Shown: positions 49,320 through 58,308, counted from the stretch's first letter. The stretch is DNA of 64,000 nucleotides from Streptomyces mutomycini (GCF_001700505.1 NZ_MAPV01000092.1:1-64000); one strand, 5' to 3'. The notes: a model not told the origin generated them from the letters alone. Made by a program: numbers and translations.

Positions 49320-50218
49320 GGCGTTGTTCCTTCCGAGACGCTCTCGCTGTGGGGAACGACCGCTACGGGGCAGGCGGCGTGATGCAGGACTGTGTGGGCG
49401 ACCCTGCCGAGCTGCATACCGAGCTGACGGTGCCGCCGATGAGCCCCTACGATCAGCAGGTCGGCCACCGCCGAACGCTTGGCGAGAACCTTCCGCGCGG
49501 GCCCCTCCGTGGTGACGCGCCGCACGAGAACGTCCGGATGAGCCTGTGCAGCCGCCGCCAGGGCCTCGTCGAGGAGCTCGGAGGCACGCGCCTCGTGGTA
49601 CTGGGCGGGGTCACCCGCCAGGAGCGGATGGTCGGCCGTCTCGTGGGACGGACAGCGCCACGCCCGCACGACATCCAGTGTGCACCGCCTCAGCAGCGCC
49701 TCGGTGAAGGCGAATCGCACGGCCGCCGAATCGATGTCGCTGTCACCGATGCCGAGCAGGATCCGTCCGTGGGTCCCTTCCAGCCCGGCCTTGTCGCCAC
49801 GCACGACGACGGCGGGGACATGGGCCCTCGCCGCGACGGCGAGACTCACCGATCCCAGGAGCAAGCCGGCGAACTCGCCTCGTCCTCGCGAGCCGGTGAC
49901 CAGAGCGAAGGCTTCCTCGCCTTCCCTCAGCAACGCGTCGACGGCGTCCTCGTGCGGTACGTCCGTGGTGACACGCAGGTCCGGCGCCCTGAGGCGTATG
50001 CGTTCCGTCGTGGAGCCGAGGATGTTCTCGGCCATCACCTGTCCGTCGGGGCGCGAAAGCTTGGCCGCGAGCGCGGCGCCCTCGTAGCGCTGCCACAAAG
50101 AGGCGTACACCAGACGCAGGGGCAGTTGGTGGAGCATTGCTTCGTCCGCTGCCCACTCGGCGGCACGGATGCTGGGCTCGCTCCCGTCCACACCGACAAC
50201 CAGAGGGGGAGATGCCAT
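49316..50218 (-). CDS. Universal stress protein, tandem UspA domains
   Basis: This 300-residue protein has two UspA folds. Domain 1 has PLVVGVDGSEPSIRAAEWAA and VTGSRGRGEFAGLLLGSVSL with a complete ATP loop. Domain 2 has ILLGIGDSDIDSAAVRFAFT and LIVGAHRRHRQLGMQLGRVA, a divergent loop. ATG 50218 follows GAGGGGGAG. An operator-like element at 50288-50304 stands about 70 bp upstream. It is co-translated with the CBS-BON gene. Confidence 0.9.
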   Translation of the reverse strand: MASPPLVVGVDGSEPSIRAAEWAADEAMLHQLPLRLVYASLWQRYEGAALAAKLSRPDGQVMAENILGSTTERIRLRAPDLRVTTDVPHEDAVDALLREGEEAFALVTGSRGRGEFAGLLLGSVSLAVAARAHVPAVVVRGDKAGLEGTHGRILLGIGDSDIDSAAVRFAFTEALLRRCTLDVVRAWRCPSHETADHPLLAGDPAQYHEARASELLDEALAAAAQAHPDVLVRRVTTEGPARKVLAKRSAVADLLIVGAHRRHRQLGMQLGRVAHTVLHHAACPVAVVPHSESVSEGTTP

Positions 50219-50287
50219 GGTCCTCACGTCCCTATCCGCGCAACCTTCCACTGCTGCTACGGTCCCATCGGCGTCACCCCCGGTCAC

Positions 50288-50304
50288 AGGGCCGACCGGA
50301 CCCC
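50288..50304 (-). promoter_or_regulatory. Shared island promoter element, copy 3
   Basis: On the minus strand this reads GGGGTCCGGTCGGCCCT, 16 of 17 identical to copy 1 at 42954-42970. It is about 70 bp upstream of the UspA/CBS-BON operon. Confidence 0.45.
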
Positions 50305-50458
50305 AGGGATGCCCGGGCGGCCCCCGGGGCCCTGCACGACGTAAGAGGCAGGCCACGTGCGGCACGGCAGCCGTCGCTGAACCGTGAGGGTGGACGTGCG
50401 TTCGAGGCCCCGGGCGCCGTGCTCCCTGCCCGATCCAATGCGTCGGGCAGTCGTCGGG

Positions 50459-52189
50459 TCACCGGACGGGCCGGTCGTGGGCGTCCTCCAAAGCCACCCG
50501 AGCCGTCCACGTGAGTCTGGTGCCACCGCCCTCCGGGGCGCTGACAGCCAGCCTGCCCCCCGCGGCCCGGGCACGTTCGCCGAGATTGTTGAGCCCGCTG
50601 AACGCGACGCCCTCCGGAATGCCCACGCCGTCGTCGGTGACCGTCAGAGTGAGCCATTCGGAGGTGACGCGGAGATGGACGTCGACCGAGTCCGCCCTCG
50701 CGTACCGTGCGGCGTTGCTCAGCGTTTCGACGAGTACTGCCACCACGTGGTCGGCGAGGGGTGCCGGAACGCGGGTCTCGACAAGCCCTTCGACCCGCAG
50801 ACCGGGCACGAAGCCCAGAGATGCCGTGGAAGCCTCGACTGCCTGGGCGATTCTGCTGCGCAGGCCCGGCGGAGCCGCGCTGCCCGTGTCGTGCGTGCGA
50901 AGGCCGAAGATGGTGGAACGAATAATCTTGATGGTCGTGTCCAGATCGTCCACCGCCCTGCGGAGCCGCTGCTCCGCCTGCGGATGGGTCACGAACCGTT
51001 GTGCGCCCTGCAGTGTCATTCCGGTGGCGAACAGTCTCTGGATCGCCAGGTCATGAAGGTCACGGGCGATACGGTCCCGGTCCTCCAGGACTGCCGTCTG
51101 TTCCGCGTTCTTGCGGCGCTCGGCCAGTTCCATGGCCAGCGAAGCCTGGCGTGCGAATGCGGTCAAAGGCTCCGACTCCTCGGCGGAGAAGGAGGCGCTG
51201 CCCTTCTTACGGGCCAGCAGCAGCACCCCTCGGACAGCGGTTCCCGACCCGATGGCCACCGCGACCGCCGGCCCGAAACCGGACCATCGTGAGGCCTCGT
51301 CCCGGCTGCGCGGATCGTTCTCGATGTCGGGAGTCTCCAGCGCCCCGGTATGCGTGAAGGAGGTGCCGAGATAACCGGCACGCATGGGCACGAACGCCCC
51401 GTGATGCCTCTCCGCCTCGACGCCGGTGGCCAGCGCGATCCGCAGCTTGCCCGACCCCTCCACGGGAATCGCGATGAGTCCCAGGTCCGCGGACACGTTC
51501 GCGCGGGCGCGCCGGAGGATCAGAGCCATCACCTCGGCCCGGGGGCAGTCGGACAGCAGGCTGTTCGTGACTTCGGAGCCCGCGGCCAGCCAGCGTTCAC
51601 GGCGGCAGGACTCCTCGTAGAGCCGTGAGTTCTCGATGGCGATGCCCGCGGCGACGGCCAGGGTCAGCAGCACCGACTCGTCCTCCGCGTCGAACTCCCG
51701 GGCACCGCGCTTCTGAGTGAGGTAGAGGTTGCCGAAGACCTGACCCCGTACGCGGATCGGTACGCCCAGGAACGAATGCATCTGCGGGTGATGCGGCGGG
51801 AACCCGTACGACGACGGGTGCCCGGACAGTTCGGCCAGCCGTAGCGGTTCCGGGTGCCGTATCAGCTCGCCCAGGAGTCCATGCCCGACGGGCAGCGCGC
51901 CTATGGCCGCCCACTGCTCGTCGTCCACTCCCACCGGTATGAACTCCGAGAGCCGGCGGTCCTCGCCGACCACACCGAGAGCCCCGTATTCGGCGTCGAC
52001 GAGGACGGTGGCCTCCTGGACTATGCGGCGCAGCACCTGCGAGAGTTCGAGCTCACGGCCCACGGACAGAACCGCTTCCAGGAGGCCGTGGATCTGGTCC
52101 CGGGAGACACGGACGGCTTCCAGGCGGGCCTGGAGCCGGCTCAGCAGCTCATGTGTGCGCGGCTCGGCACCCAGATCGCCTTCGCTCAC
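50459..52189 (-). CDS. osdK: DevS/DosT-like sensor histidine kinase (GAF-GAF-HisKA_3-HATPase)
   Basis: The protein has 576 residues. GAF-A (about 50-190) contains [20 protein letters not shown]; aligned to M. tuberculosis DevS, His134 matches the heme ligand His149. GAF-B spans about 210-355. HisKA_3 has [20 protein letters not shown] (phospho-His about 379). The HATPase has [13 protein letters not shown] (N-box), [10 protein letters not shown] and [20 protein letters not shown]. There is no membrane segment. The start is GTG 52189 behind AGGAGG. It should sense O2, NO or CO, or redox state, through heme, and phosphorylate the divergent regulator at 52367. It matches the Streptomyces OsdK type by family and context. 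Confidence 0.9.
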   Translation of the reverse strand: MSEGDLGAEPRTHELLSRLQARLEAVRVSRDQIHGLLEAVLSVGRELELSQVLRRIVQEATVLVDAEYGALGVVGEDRRLSEFIPVGVDDEQWAAIGALPVGHGLLGELIRHPEPLRLAELSGHPSSYGFPPHHPQMHSFLGVPIRVRGQVFGNLYLTQKRGAREFDAEDESVLLTLAVAAGIAIENSRLYEESCRRERWLAAGSEVTNSLLSDCPRAEVMALILRRARANVSADLGLIAIPVEGSGKLRIALATGVEAERHHGAFVPMRAGYLGTSFTHTGALETPDIENDPRSRDEASRWSGFGPAVAVAIGSGTAVRGVLLLARKKGSASFSAEESEPLTAFARQASLAMELAERRKNAEQTAVLEDRDRIARDLHDLAIQRLFATGMTLQGAQRFVTHPQAEQRLRRAVDDLDTTIKIIRSTIFGLRTHDTGSAAPPGLRSRIAQAVEASTASLGFVPGLRVEGLVETRVPAPLADHVVAVLVETLSNAARYARADSVDVHLRVTSEWLTLTVTDDGVGIPEGVAFSGLNNLGERARAAGGRLAVSAPEGGGTRLTWTARVALEDAHDRPVR

Positions 52190-52366
52190 GACGGCCACCC
52201 TCCTGAGACGGCGGGAAACCACCTCGGCTACCACCGTATGGCCGGCAGCGAGAAGTCGCGCCCTGCCGCGCGCCGAGCCGGACGGGCCCCGTGGAGGGAT
52301 ACTGGCCGTGCAGCAGCATTCCGACCGTGGCGCCGTCGTGGCGCCGCGACTGGTACAGGGGCAGCA

Positions 52367-53062
52367 ATGACTGACGTACGGGCCGGTGTCGCTGAGAAGG
52401 GGCCCACCCGGGTCTTCGTGGTCGACGACCACGAGGTCGTGCGCTGCGGCCTGCGCGACCTGCTGGACTCCGCGCCGGACCTCACCGTGGTGGGTGAGGC
52501 CGAGACCGCCCAACAGGCGGTCGCCCGGGGGCCGGCGCTCCGACCCGATGTCGCCGTACTCGATGTCCGGCTGCCGGACGGCGACGGGATCTCCGTCTGC
52601 CGAGAACTGCGTTCCCGCATGCCGGATCTGGCCTGCCTCATGCTGACGTCGTTCGACGAGGAGGAAGCCCTGCTCGACTCGATCATGGCGGGCGCCGCCG
52701 GCTATGTACTCAAGGAGATCAGGGGAGTCGATCTCGTGGCAGCCGTGCGGACTGTGGCCACCGGGCAGTCGATGCTGGATCCGACGACCACGGCACAGCT
52801 CATGCGCTCGCTGCGTTCTCCGGCCTCCGCGCACCCGGTGGGCGACGAGCGGCTGTCGGTGCTCTCCGACCGGGAACTCGCGGTCCTGGAACTCATCGGT
52901 GAGGGGCTCACCAACCGGCAGATCAGCAAGAGGCTCTACCTCTCCGAGAAGACGGTCAAGAACCACATTTCCCGACTGCTGGCGAAGCTCGGAGTGGAGC
53001 GCAGGGTGCAGGCCGCGGTCATCGCGACACAGGCACACGACCGGGAGCAGTCGGACCGCTGA
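52367..53062 (+). CDS. osdR: DevR/DosR-like response regulator (NarL/LuxR family)
   Basis: The protein has 231 residues. The receiver domain (about 14-130) has [20 protein letters not shown], phospho-acceptor Asp66 in [14 protein letters not shown], Thr94 in [10 protein letters not shown] and Lys116 in GYVLKEI. The LuxR-type HTH (about 165-225) has [20 protein letters not shown] and [20 protein letters not shown]. Identity with M. tuberculosis DevR is obvious through the receiver and HTH (DHEVVRx[35 protein letters not shown]). It likely activates the surrounding island. It diverges from its kinase by 177 bp. Confidence 0.92.
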   Translation: MTDVRAGVAEKGPTRVFVVDDHEVVRCGLRDLLDSAPDLTVVGEAETAQQAVARGPALRPDVAVLDVRLPDGDGISVCRELRSRMPDLACLMLTSFDEEEALLDSIMAGAAGYVLKEIRGVDLVAAVRTVATGQSMLDPTTTAQLMRSLRSPASAHPVGDERLSVLSDRELAVLELIGEGLTNRQISKRLYLSEKTVKNHISRLLAKLGVERRVQAAVIATQAHDREQSDR

Positions 53063-53092
53063 TTCCGCTTCCGGCGATTGCTGCCGAGCTGG

Positions 53093-53110
53093 GCTGCCCG
53101 GCCGGGCAGC
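53093..53110. terminator. Palindromic bidirectional terminator
   Basis: GCTGCCCGGCCGGGCAGC is a perfect 18-bp palindrome between the stop codons of the convergent response regulator (53062) and alcohol dehydrogenase (53117). Confidence 0.6.
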
Positions 53111-53116
53111 GCCCCT

Positions 53117-54196
53117 TCAGGGCGCCTGGGCGGGCACCGACACCGCGTCGTGCGAGGACGCGCCGAGTACCACCTTCAGCGCACCGGTGCCGGCCGCCCC
53201 GGCGAAGATGTCGTACGCCTCTTCCATCTGCGGGAGCGTGAAGCGGTGTGTGACCAGTGCGGGTGCCGCCGGGAGCCGGCCGGCGGCCATCATCTCCAGG
53301 AGCAGCGGGGTGGAGTAGGTGTCCACCAGCCCGGTCGTGATGGTCACGTCCTTCGACCAGAGGCTCTCCAGGTGGAGCGCTGCCGGTTTGCCGTGCACGC
53401 CCACGTTGGCGACCCTGCCGACGGGTCGCACCATCCGCGTGCACTGTTCGAAGGTCTCGGGAACACCGACCGCTTCGACGACCACGTCAGCACCCAGACC
53501 GTTCGTGAGATCGTCGACCAGAAGCTCGGGGTCTTCGTCGGCCCCGACGGTGACGTCCGCGCCCACGGCGCGCGCGGCCTCCAGCCGCGACTGTGCGAAG
53601 TCGACCGCGATCACTCTGCCCGGGGTGTACAGGCGTGCGGTCGCGATGGTCGCGAGCCCGACGGGCCCTGCACCCACGACAACGACCGTGTCGCCCGGTC
53701 CCACGCGCCCGCTCAGCACGCCCACCTCGTACGCAGTCGGGAATATGTCCGCGAGCAGGACGGCGTCCTCGCTGCTCACGGCGTTGGGCAGCGGATGGAC
53801 GGAGAGGTCGGCGAAGGGCACACGGACGTATTCGGCCTGCGTGCCGTCGATCAGGTGCCCCAGGATCCAGCCGCCTCCGCCCAGGCACTGCCCGAAGCGG
53901 TTCTCACGGCAGAAGCGACAGCGGCCACAGGCGCTGATACAGGAGACCAGCACCCGGTCGCCCGGCCGTACGCTCCGTACGTCGCCTCCTGTCTCCACCA
54001 CCTCGCCGACCGCCTCGTGCCCGAGGACGGTGCCCGGGTTCACCTCGGGCACGTCTCCCTTCATGATGTGCAGATCCGTCCCGCAGATGGTGACCGCTTC
54101 GACACGGATCACCGCGTCGCCTGCGTCTTCGATGCCGGGGTCGGGGACGTTCTGCCAGGACTTCTGTCCCTCGCCGTGGAAAACCAGTGCCTTCAT
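53117..54196 (-). CDS. Zinc-dependent alcohol dehydrogenase (MDR family)
   Basis: This 359-residue enzyme has the catalytic zinc site TICGTDLHIMKGDVPEVNPG with GTVLGHEAVGEVVE, structural zinc cysteines CGRCRFCRENRFGQC and the NAD site TVVVVGAGPVGLATIATARL. It is a clear paralogue of the protein at 41751-42782 (shared GGGWxLGHxxDGTQAEYVRVPFAD layout) but keeps the standard CGTDLH. It is separated from the divergent UspA gene by a 390-bp region with strong palindromes. It may recycle NADH or handle alcohols in oxygen limitation. Confidence 0.9.
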   Translation of the reverse strand: MKALVFHGEGQKSWQNVPDPGIEDAGDAVIRVEAVTICGTDLHIMKGDVPEVNPGTVLGHEAVGEVVETGGDVRSVRPGDRVLVSCISACGRCRFCRENRFGQCLGGGGWILGHLIDGTQAEYVRVPFADLSVHPLPNAVSSEDAVLLADIFPTAYEVGVLSGRVGPGDTVVVVGAGPVGLATIATARLYTPGRVIAVDFAQSRLEAARAVGADVTVGADEDPELLVDDLTNGLGADVVVEAVGVPETFEQCTRMVRPVGRVANVGVHGKPAALHLESLWSKDVTITTGLVDTYSTPLLLEMMAAGRLPAAPALVTHRFTLPQMEEAYDIFAGAAGTGALKVVLGASSHDAVSVPAQAP

Positions 54197-54586
54197 GACG
54201 TCGTCCCTCTCCGCTGCTCGAAGCGCCTGTCACCAGACTCGCAACGGGGACGTCGCAGCGCTTGGGCCGGTCGGCACCCGACCGGGACCACCTTGTCCCC
54301 CTGGCTCATCCGACCGGGGTGCCGCCGTGGGCAGCCCGGACGGGACGTGGCTGAACAGGCGGGTGGAGCGTCGTGGTCCCGTGGTTCATGCAGGCAGTCC
54401 CTCGCGCTGAGCCCAGGAACGCACTACGGCTGCTCGGTCCTGATACGGGTCCGCACGGCCCTTCCACTCGCCCGGCCCGGGTGCCGACAGTGGGGGATGA
54501 CCGGACCGTCGAGGTGCGGGCTCCCGGGGCACGCACTGGTCCCGGACAGCTGAGCCAGTTCGGCAGAGGGCGAGAGGAGGCCCTTC
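54197..54586. other. 390-bp divergent regulatory region
   Basis: This region lies between the alcohol dehydrogenase and the UspA gene at 54587. No gene is seen. The dehydrogenase-proximal third is rich in palindromes (54262-54299) and holds a further CCGACCGG at 54310-54317. Confidence 0.5.
54262..54299. promoter_or_regulatory. Adjacent palindromes, candidate DevR/OsdR operator
   Basis: CCGGTCGG-3-CCGACCGG (54267-54285) is a perfect inverted repeat. It is followed at 54284-54299 by GGGAC-6-GTCCC. The mycobacterial DosR box is GGGACTWWAGTCCC (spacing 4), so the half-sites agree but the spacing differs. The pair lies 66-103 bp upstream of the dehydrogenase start. Confidence 0.5.
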
Positions 54587-55462
54587 ATGAACCAGAGCAT
54601 CGCCGTCGGTCTGGACGGATCCGCCGAGAGCGCCGCTGCGGCTCACTGGGCCGCGCGGGAGGCGGTCCTCCGGGAAAGGCCCCTCCTTCTCGTCCACTGC
54701 GAGGAGGGGCCGTCTCCCGTCGGTATCCGCGCCGGCCGCTCCGACGCACGTGAACGGTGGGCGGAGGCGCTCCTTACCGACGCCTCGGACGCACTGCGCG
54801 AGGCCCATCCGCACCTGCGCGTCGACACGAAGGACGTTGACGGTCCGCCGGGCGTCGCGCTCACCGAAGTGGCCGCCACATCCGAGATGCTCGTCCTGGG
54901 GTCACGGGGGCTGGGAACCGTCTCCGGCTACGTCCTCGGTTCCGTCGGCCTGGCGGTGGTCCGCGGGTCGGAGCGGACCGTCGTACTCGTACGCGGGACG
55001 GAAGAGGCGAAGCGCGACGCCCGGAGTCACGGTGCGTACGGTCCGGTCGTCGTCGGAATCGACGTGGACCGGCCGAGCGACGCCCCCCTCGCATTCGCCT
55101 TCGAAGAGGCGGCACACCGCGAATGCCCAGTGTGTGTGCTGCACAGTGCGGCGACTCCCCCGCTGTTCGGCTCCGGGATGTCTTATGACCCCGCGGTCAC
55201 GGAGCAGCTCACACGCCAGGTGGAGGCGAAACTGAACGAACTGATCGCGCCCTGGCAGCAGAGATGGCCGACCGTCCGTGTCGACGTACGGGCGACGACC
55301 GGCCGAGCGGCGGACCAGATCCTGGAGAACGGAGCCGGCGCCGGCCTCGTTGTCGTCGGACGACGCATCCGCAGGTCCTCGATGGGCGCGCATATCGGAC
55401 CTGTCACCCACAACGTCCTCCACCACGCCTCTTCCCCCGTCGCGGTCGTCGCTCACCGGTGA
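54587..55462 (+). CDS. Universal stress protein, tandem UspA domains
   Basis: The protein has 291 residues. Domain 1 has IAVGLDGSAESAAAAHWAAR and VLGSRGLGTVSGYVLGSVGL (intact ATP loop). Domain 2 has VVVGIDVDRPSDAPLAFAFE and VVVGRRIRRSSMGAHIGPVT (divergent loop). AGAGGAGG precedes the ATG. It is the third two-domain UspA gene in 9 kb, all with one good and one degenerate ATP loop. Confidence 0.9.
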   Translation: MNQSIAVGLDGSAESAAAAHWAAREAVLRERPLLLVHCEEGPSPVGIRAGRSDARERWAEALLTDASDALREAHPHLRVDTKDVDGPPGVALTEVAATSEMLVLGSRGLGTVSGYVLGSVGLAVVRGSERTVVLVRGTEEAKRDARSHGAYGPVVVGIDVDRPSDAPLAFAFEEAAHRECPVCVLHSAATPPLFGSGMSYDPAVTEQLTRQVEAKLNELIAPWQQRWPTVRVDVRATTGRAADQILENGAGAGLVVVGRRIRRSSMGAHIGPVTHNVLHHASSPVAVVAHR

Positions 55463-56033
55463 CCGGCTCACAACTCGCCTGCCTGCACGGCCCTTCTCGC
55501 GTGCGGGGAGGCGGGCAGCAATCGTCCTGCGGACTCGGTCTGCTGCTGCACGACGGGCGAGGCGGCAGACGATGCCATCGGTAGGGGAGTGGGACACAGT
55601 CGGGGGCCCGGTACTACTACGAATCCACCCCCATGCGGTTCCGCTACGAGCCTGAACTACTGCAGGAGTAGAGGAGCAGTCACGGGAGTCGCGGCGCCAG
55701 GTGAGCGGGACCGAATTCCACCTTGGTATGTGACAAGCCATCACGCCCGGCGGCGAGCTGGACTCGACCACATCAGTGAGCCTTTTCCAACCTAGCGAAG
55801 CCGAAAGGGAGTTGGATGCTTCCGCGCAACGACGAAGCTCCTTATGCAGGTGTTTTCGGCCAAGATCACCAATGCCTGCCAGGAGTTTCGCGCGCTTGCC
55901 CGCCCAGCCTTCGACAATCGATCTGTCCAGCCGCGCAGTGCGCACCTGAGCTGGCAACTCGCCACCCGGCAGCGGGAGATCGGGAGGCCATGGCGGCATG
56001 GACGGCACCCTGCGGGGCCGGATCGGCCGGGGA
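55463..56033. other. 571-bp gap without a recognisable gene
   Basis: Reading frames here are short and lack the GC-rich third positions of neighbouring genes. 55600-55900 is visibly less GC-rich. A frame from 55844 (MQVFSAKITNACQEFRALAR) and one from 55816 exist but resemble no family I know. It may be a decayed gene or acquired DNA. Confidence 0.4.
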
Positions 56034-56594
56034 TCAGTAACCGTTGCCGGTGTTACTCGTCGGCTTGGTGGTGATCTGTTTTCCTTCGGGGCTGATGACA
56101 TACCACTTGGCGCCGAACGCGTCGACGGCCTGCCCGTTGGTGTCGCCGGCCTTCTGGTCCTCGTCGAACCGGTACAGCGCGTGACCGTTGTAGGTCACCT
56201 GCCTCTTCCCGTCGCCGCGGGTCGTCGTCTTCAGCAGGTTCGACTTGACTCCGCTGCCCGCGGTGGGTGCCTTGTCGAGCAGCGGCGGCCACTCCTTGGC
56301 ACAGGCGTCGGCGCAGTTGGACTTGTTCTTGGGGTCCTTGTCGAAAACGTAGAGCGTCATGCCCTTGTCGTCCACGAGTGACGTGCCGTACGTGCCGTTC
56401 CTGACGGAGACGGTCGCGGTGGGGGACTTGGACGGAGCGGCGGGCACATCGACCTGACGGCCGCCGTTCTGGACGCCCCCGTCCGCATCCCTGGCGCTGC
56501 CACTGCCGGACCTGTTGTCGGAGCATCCGGCCGCCGTGGCCGCCATAAGCACTGCGGAGGCCAGCGCTGCGGCTGCCTTGGTGTGGCGTCTCAT
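56034..56594 (-). CDS. Lipoprotein with COG4315-type secreted repeats
   Basis: This 186-residue protein has a signal and lipobox (LMAATAAGCSDN), a Ser/Gly-rich linker, then two copies of the actinobacterial lipoprotein repeat: GTSLVDDKGMTLYVFDKDPK with SNCADACAKEWPPLL, and YNGHALYRFDEDQKAGDTNG with QAVDAFGAKWYVISPEG. The repeat has conserved Tyr/Phe-Asp and Cys-Cys-Trp-Pro. Its function is unknown, though it is often near redox or stress genes. The AGGAG before ATG 56594 fixes the start. It closes the stress island. Confidence 0.85.
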   Translation of the reverse strand: MRRHTKAAAALASAVLMAATAAGCSDNRSGSGSARDADGGVQNGGRQVDVPAAPSKSPTATVSVRNGTYGTSLVDDKGMTLYVFDKDPKNKSNCADACAKEWPPLLDKAPTAGSGVKSNLLKTTTRGDGKRQVTYNGHALYRFDEDQKAGDTNGQAVDAFGAKWYVISPEGKQITTKPTSNTGNGY

Positions 56595-56655
56595 CAGGGA
56601 CTCCTCGATCCTCGGCCACCCGAGCGGGGCCACCAGCACCAGTGGAAGGCAGGTG

Positions 56656-56700
56656 TCGGGGACCGGCCACCTGGGCGGGGCCGTCCGGTGCTGTCCCCGA
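56656..56700. promoter_or_regulatory. Inverted repeat upstream of the lipoprotein
   Basis: TCGGGGAC (56656-56663) and GTCCCCGA (56693-56700) are perfect 8-bp arms with a GC-rich 29-base interior that carries a CGGCC/GGCCG pair. It lies 62-106 bp upstream of the lipoprotein ATG (minus strand). GGGAC/GTCCC arms recall DevR half-sites. It could instead be an RNA hairpin. Confidence 0.35.
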
Positions 56701-56797
56701 CGACAGGCCGACAGCGTGGGGGCGACTCGGAACCGGAGGAGAGTGCTGCGCGGTGGTCAGCTCGCCGTAGAAGCATGAGGCTGCGCATCACTCCAGG

Positions 56798-57763
56798 TCA
56801 GCGCACCCGGCCTCGCGGCTTCAGCGCCACCGGCGGCAGCGCGGGGGCCGGCAGTCGGCCGCCGTCGTAGCCGTGGACCTCACCGAAGCGGGAGCCCTCC
56901 GCCCACGCCTGCCGGGCCTCCTCGATCTCCTCGTGCGACCGTCCGATGAAGTTCCACCACATGACGATCTCCTCCTCGAACGGCTCGCCACCGAGAAGCA
57001 TCAGTCCGGCATCGGATGCGGCACGCAGCGGCAGTTCGGTGCGGCCGCAGCCCAGGTAGAGCATCGACCCGGCCAGGACCGGGACACCGTCGACCTCGGC
57101 TTCGCCGGACATCGAGAGCACTGCGTACTCGAAGTCGGGGTCCAGCGGCAACCGGGCTTCGGCGCCGGCGGTCAGGGCCAGGTCCGCTCCGACGATCGGC
57201 GTGTACGCCTTGCCCGGCGATGCGGCTCCGTCGAGTTCACCCAGGATCACGGTGGCGGTGAGGCCCGCTGCCGTGACGGTGGGCAGGTCGGTGTGGTGCT
57301 GGAAGTGGGGTTCCACATGCCGGTCCGCGTCGGGCAGGGCGACCCAGAGCTGAGCGCCGTGCAGAAACCTGGCGTGCGGCTTCGGGCTCTCCTCGGAATG
57401 GCTGATGGCCCTTCCGGATGTCATGAGGCCCAGTTCCCGCGGCAGGATCCGCTGGAGACTACCCAAACTGTCACGGTGCAGGACCTCCCCGTCGTGCAGC
57501 CAGCTGACCGTCTGCAGGCCCATATGAGGGTGCGGCGGCACCTGCATCCCGGGCTCGTCGGCGATGTCGTCGGGGCCGTAGTGATCCACGAATGCCCAGG
57601 CTCCGACCATGCGGCGCCCCAGATTGGGCAGGAGTCTGCGCACCTCGGTGGACTCGCCCAGCTGGACGCGGCGCGGGGCGAGAAGTTCACGTACCGGTTC
57701 GGCGACGACGAAGCCGCGTCCTCCGCAGACGGAGAGAGCGGCCTGGCGATCGAGATTGCTCAT
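56798..57763 (-). CDS. Pirin family protein
   Basis: This 321-residue bicupin of the pirin family has LPNLGRRMVGAWAFVDHYGP and the metal-binding first cupin VPPHPHMGLQTVSWLHDGEV (His, His), with HRDSLGSLQRILPRELGLMT and AISHSEESP supplying further ligands. The second cupin (about 180-290) ends LLGGEPFEEEIVMWWNFIGR. Pirins bind Fe and act as quercetinases or as redox-linked regulators. ATG 57763 follows a weak site. It diverges from the TPR gene across an AT-rich promoter (57806-57845). Confidence 0.9.
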   Translation of the reverse strand: MSNLDRQAALSVCGGRGFVVAEPVRELLAPRRVQLGESTEVRRLLPNLGRRMVGAWAFVDHYGPDDIADEPGMQVPPHPHMGLQTVSWLHDGEVLHRDSLGSLQRILPRELGLMTSGRAISHSEESPKPHARFLHGAQLWVALPDADRHVEPHFQHHTDLPTVTAAGLTATVILGELDGAASPGKAYTPIVGADLALTAGAEARLPLDPDFEYAVLSMSGEAEVDGVPVLAGSMLYLGCGRTELPLRAASDAGLMLLGGEPFEEEIVMWWNFIGRSHEEIEEARQAWAEGSRFGEVHGYDGGRLPAPALPPVALKPRGRVR

Positions 57764-57883
57764 GGCGCACAACCTATTCCCGAACGGCCACGGAGCACGG
57801 GTCCCCACGCCGAAATTTTAGTGGAATGTTTAACTACCTTGTCGTGTTGACGCACACGGAAACATTCCGGCCGAGGAGGAGAA

Positions 57884-58255
57884 GTGGACGACACCTACTA
57901 CGAGTTCGGCACGCCCGCCGACCGCTGGGACCGCGCGCAACTGTTCTTCGAGTCGAAGGAGTACGCGACTGCGGCCCGGATCCTCGGCGGTCTGGTGCAG
58001 GAGGCGCCGGACCTGGTGGCGCCGCGACTGCTGCTGGCGCGCGCCTACTACCACTCGGCCCGGCTGGTGAAGGCGGAGGCCGAACTGCGCAGGGTGCTGG
58101 AGCGCGACCCCGTCGAGGAGTACGCCCGGCTGATGCTCGGACGCACCCTCGAGCGTCAGGGCCGTGACGCGGAGGCGGCCACGCACCTGCGGATGAGTCA
58201 CGCGATGACCGGTGCGCTCGGACCCGAGTCCGCGGAGCAGCGGCACGGGGAGTGA
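57884..58255 (+). CDS. Small tetratricopeptide-repeat protein
   Basis: This 123-residue protein is built of TPR helices: DRAQLFFESKEYATAARILG, VAPRLLLARAYYHSARLVKA and YARLMLGRTLERQGRDAEAA. The GTG start at 57884 follows GGAGGAGA. TPRs mediate protein contacts. It is repeatedly seen beside pirin genes in streptomycetes (general knowledge), and the AT-rich shared promoter with TTTAGTGGAATGTTTAAC suggests joint control with pirin. Confidence 0.82.
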   Translation: MDDTYYEFGTPADRWDRAQLFFESKEYATAARILGGLVQEAPDLVAPRLLLARAYYHSARLVKAEAELRRVLERDPVEEYARLMLGRTLERQGRDAEAATHLRMSHAMTGALGPESAEQRHGE

Positions 58256-58275
58256 CGCACGCCGACAGGCGGGAA

Positions 58276-58308
58276 CCGGGGAGTGGAAGTTGCGGCACCG
58301 CTCCCCGG
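58276..58308. terminator. Bidirectional terminator hairpin
   Basis: CCGGGGAG (58276-58283) and CTCCCCGG (58301-58308) form a perfect 8-bp stem with a 17-base loop. It is between the convergent TPR and metallophosphoesterase genes. Confidence 0.6.

Noticed and set aside
54373..54753. 126-codon plus-strand frame before the UspA gene
   Set aside because: Overlaps the UspA start, is Arg/Gly/Pro-rich and has no ribosome site or family match.
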